A DNA stretch of 5,584 nt from Myxococcota bacterium (GTDB lineage: Bacteria; Myxococcota; Polyangia; GCA-2747355; JAKLHH01): contig JAKLHH010000589.1 of the NCBI GenBank assembly GCA_022710245.1, forward strand, positions 1 to 5,584, in the 5' to 3' direction. Below the pieces are notes generated by a model, which made no database searches, was not told where the DNA came from, and was given only the letters and a program-made list of their open reading frames with translations. Made by a program: the position numbers and the translations under genes. Shown here in pieces: positions 4,748-5,584 of this stretch (position 1 is the stretch's first letter; every line of letters starts with the position of its first letter).

Positions 4748-5139
4748 GGCGTCCTCTCTTTCTCTGACGGTGCCGGGTGCCGCGCGGCGACCGGAGCTCC
4801 ATTGCCACCGGCCGGGTGCTCGGCCTCCGGCGCTTCACGCAACGCGCGGACGAGCGCGACGGCGGCGGGCCCGACGGCGGCGCCGATCGAGGCCACGATC
4901 CGGATCGAGTCCTTGATCTGGGCCGCCGCGTGGGTGACCTCCCGGATATCGGCGATGGTCTGGTTGAGGGCGACGACCGTGGTCGAGACCTCGGCGAGGG
5001 TCTCCTGACCGCGGCTGCCCATGGTCTCGAGGAACCGCTGCCCCGAGCGCAGCGTCGCGAAGAGCTGCAGGCTCACCGGGATCCACATCCCGACGAAGAT
5101 CGAGGCGATCACCAGCAGCGCCACGTGCCAGCCTTGCAT
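4744..5139 (-). CDS. DUF948-like small membrane protein
   Basis: A 131-residue protein with one N-terminal transmembrane segment (residues about 5-27, VALLVIASIFVGMWIPVSLQ). A long helical region follows (about 30-85), with regularly spaced hydrophobics (LAEVSTTVVALNQTIADIRE) predicted to form a coiled coil, then a Gly/Ala hydrophobic patch (83-97) and a polar Pro-rich tail. This is the layout of DUF948-family proteins such as Bacillus YtxG, of unknown biochemical function. The start at 5137-5139 has AGAGGAG (5146-5152) 6 nt upstream, and this ribosome binding site overlaps the stop codon of the upstream GlsB-type gene. The 3' end overlaps the YtxH-like gene by 4 nt. The frame is open to 5562, but the residues before this start read as noncoding sequence antiparallel to or overlapping the upstream gene. 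Confidence 0.82.
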   Translation of the reverse strand: MQGWHVALLVIASIFVGMWIPVSLQLFATLRSGQRFLETMGSRGQETLAEVSTTVVALNQTIADIREVTHAAAQIKDSIRIVASIGAAVGPAAVALVRALREAPEAEHPAGGNGAPVAARHPAPSEKERTP

Positions 5140-5145
5140 CTCGCG

Positions 5146-5152
5146 CTCCTCT
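5146..5152 (-). promoter_or_regulatory. Ribosome binding site of the DUF948-like gene, overlapping the upstream stop codon
   Basis: AGAGGAG on the minus strand, 6 nt before the ATG at 5137-5139. Its first bases are the end of the preceding gene's TAG (5151-5153), so termination and re-initiation are likely linked. It fixes the start, since the frame remains open far upstream. Confidence 0.75.
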
Positions 5153-5417
5153 ACACGACCGCCCGGCGGCGGCGCGGACCCACGATCAGCCGGAAGATGA
5201 GGATGATGAGCATCGCTCCGAAGACCGAGGCGAGGACGCCGGGGACGTCGAAGAGCCCCCGGTAGAAGCCGAGCGCGCGACTGAAGAACCCGGCCAGGAA
5301 CGAGCCCGCGAGCCCCAGCGCGATGGTCATGATCACCCCGCCCACCCGGTCGGGCATGACCACGCGCGCGAGGGTGCCGATCACGAGACCAACAAAGAGC
5401 ATCCAGACGATGTGCAT
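5151..5417 (-). CDS. GlsB/YeaQ/YmgE family stress-response membrane protein
   Basis: An 88-residue inner-membrane protein of the transglycosylase-associated (YeaQ/YmgE/GlsB) family, small hydrophobic proteins linked to envelope and acid stress whose activity is unproven. Three hydrophobic segments are visible: about 3-20 (ending GTLARVV), 27-45 (GGVIMTIALGLAGSFLAGFF) and 58-79, followed by a basic tail PRRRR. The G-x3-G-T-L-A-R-x3-P motif in the first loop and the LGLAGSFLAG core are typical of the family, and length is normal (about 80-90). The start at 5415-5417 has an excellent GGAGGAG (5424-5430) with 6-nt spacing; an upstream ATG at 5499-5501 would add 28 polar residues and is rejected. 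It is the first gene of a three-gene operon with the DUF948-like gene (11-bp gap) and the YtxH-like gene. Confidence 0.92.
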   Translation of the reverse strand: MHIVWMLFVGLVIGTLARVVMPDRVGGVIMTIALGLAGSFLAGFFSRALGFYRGLFDVPGVLASVFGAMLIILIFRLIVGPRRRRAVV

Positions 5418-5423
5418 GAGCCA

Positions 5424-5430
5424 CTCCTCC
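5424..5430 (-). promoter_or_regulatory. Strong ribosome binding site of the GlsB-type gene
   Basis: GGAGGAG on the minus strand, 6 nt before the ATG at 5415-5417, the best Shine-Dalgarno match in the window. It settles the short start and suggests high translation of the first gene of this operon. Confidence 0.8.
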
Positions 5431-5556
5431 CGTTTGCGGGTTGGCTGCAGGAGTTGGACCGCGTCGGAGAAGCCCTTCACGATGCGGCAGATCGCTGGCA
5501 TCGGCGGCCTTCACTTGCGGGTCCTCGCGGCCTCCGGCCGCTCCGGGAGGAGACCG

Positions 5557-5568
5557 CCGCAATTGCGG
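5557..5568. promoter_or_regulatory. 12-bp perfect palindrome upstream of the GlsB-type operon
   Basis: CCGCAATTGCGG is a perfect 12-bp palindrome with a rare AT-containing centre in this GC-rich window, about 140-151 bp upstream of the GlsB-type start. It could be a dimeric regulator site for that operon or belong to a gene beyond the right edge. I found no promoter elements beside it, so the role is a guess. Confidence 0.25.
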
Positions 5569-5584
5569 AGAGCCGCAGACCCTG

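Noticed and set aside
3279..4838. 519-codon minus-strand open frame antisense to the hydrolase
   Set aside because: The plus strand carries a clear alpha/beta-hydrolase with GxSxG, acid and His; the antisense product is Arg/Gly-rich with no recognisable motif, and it spans the end of the YtxH-like gene in another frame.
5418..5501. 28-residue N-terminal extension of the GlsB-type protein from the ATG at 5499-5501
   Set aside because: The extension is polar and unlike the family, while the internal ATG has a GGAGGAG at ideal spacing and gives the usual family length.
5529..5550. Inverted repeat CCTCCGG...CCGGGAGG as a terminator
   Set aside because: Arms pair imperfectly with a bulge, no T tract follows in either direction, and no adjacent gene end is visible.

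Overview
The window is a high-GC stretch of bacterial chromosome with G/C-rich third codon positions. Three outer-envelope lipoprotein-type genes, an OmpA-type peptidoglycan-binding protein and tightly packed small operons indicate a Gram-negative host. The base composition and the DUF4398/OmpA lipoprotein pairing look most like a delta-proteobacterial lineage such as Myxococcota. That placement is an inference; there is no rRNA or marker gene here to prove it.

Layout, left to right. Positions 1-116 hold no firm gene, only a possible 5' fragment of a minus-strand gene leaving the window. Positions 117-605 (-) encode a bacterial ferritin with a complete ferroxidase centre. Positions 606-780 are intergenic, with a G-run tract just upstream of the ferritin start and a five-copy 19/20-bp tandem repeat (701-798) whose last copy is the 3' end of the next gene. 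Positions 781-2565 (-) form a three-gene operon read right to left: a small DUF4398 lipoprotein, a DUF4398-coiled-coil-OmpA lipoprotein, and an alpha-helical lipoprotein. Positions 2566-2870 are a divergent intergenic region with one imperfect hairpin. Positions 2871-4451 (+) encode a membrane-anchored or exported alpha/beta-hydrolase with a six-cysteine insertion. It converges, with an 11-bp gap, on a second minus-strand operon (4463-5417) that encodes, in transcription order, a GlsB/YeaQ/YmgE-type membrane protein, a DUF948-like membrane protein and a YtxH-like membrane protein. The last two overlap by ATGA.

Taken together the window reads as an envelope and stress-maintenance neighbourhood: iron storage, cell-wall-tethered lipoproteins, small stress-type inner-membrane proteins and an exported hydrolase. 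No mobile element, CRISPR array, tRNA/rRNA or defence system was recognised. The least explained items are the tandem repeat that copies a gene's own 3' terminus and stop codon, the cysteine-rich insertion in the hydrolase, and the DUF948/YtxH pairing that parallels Bacillus ytxG-ytxH.
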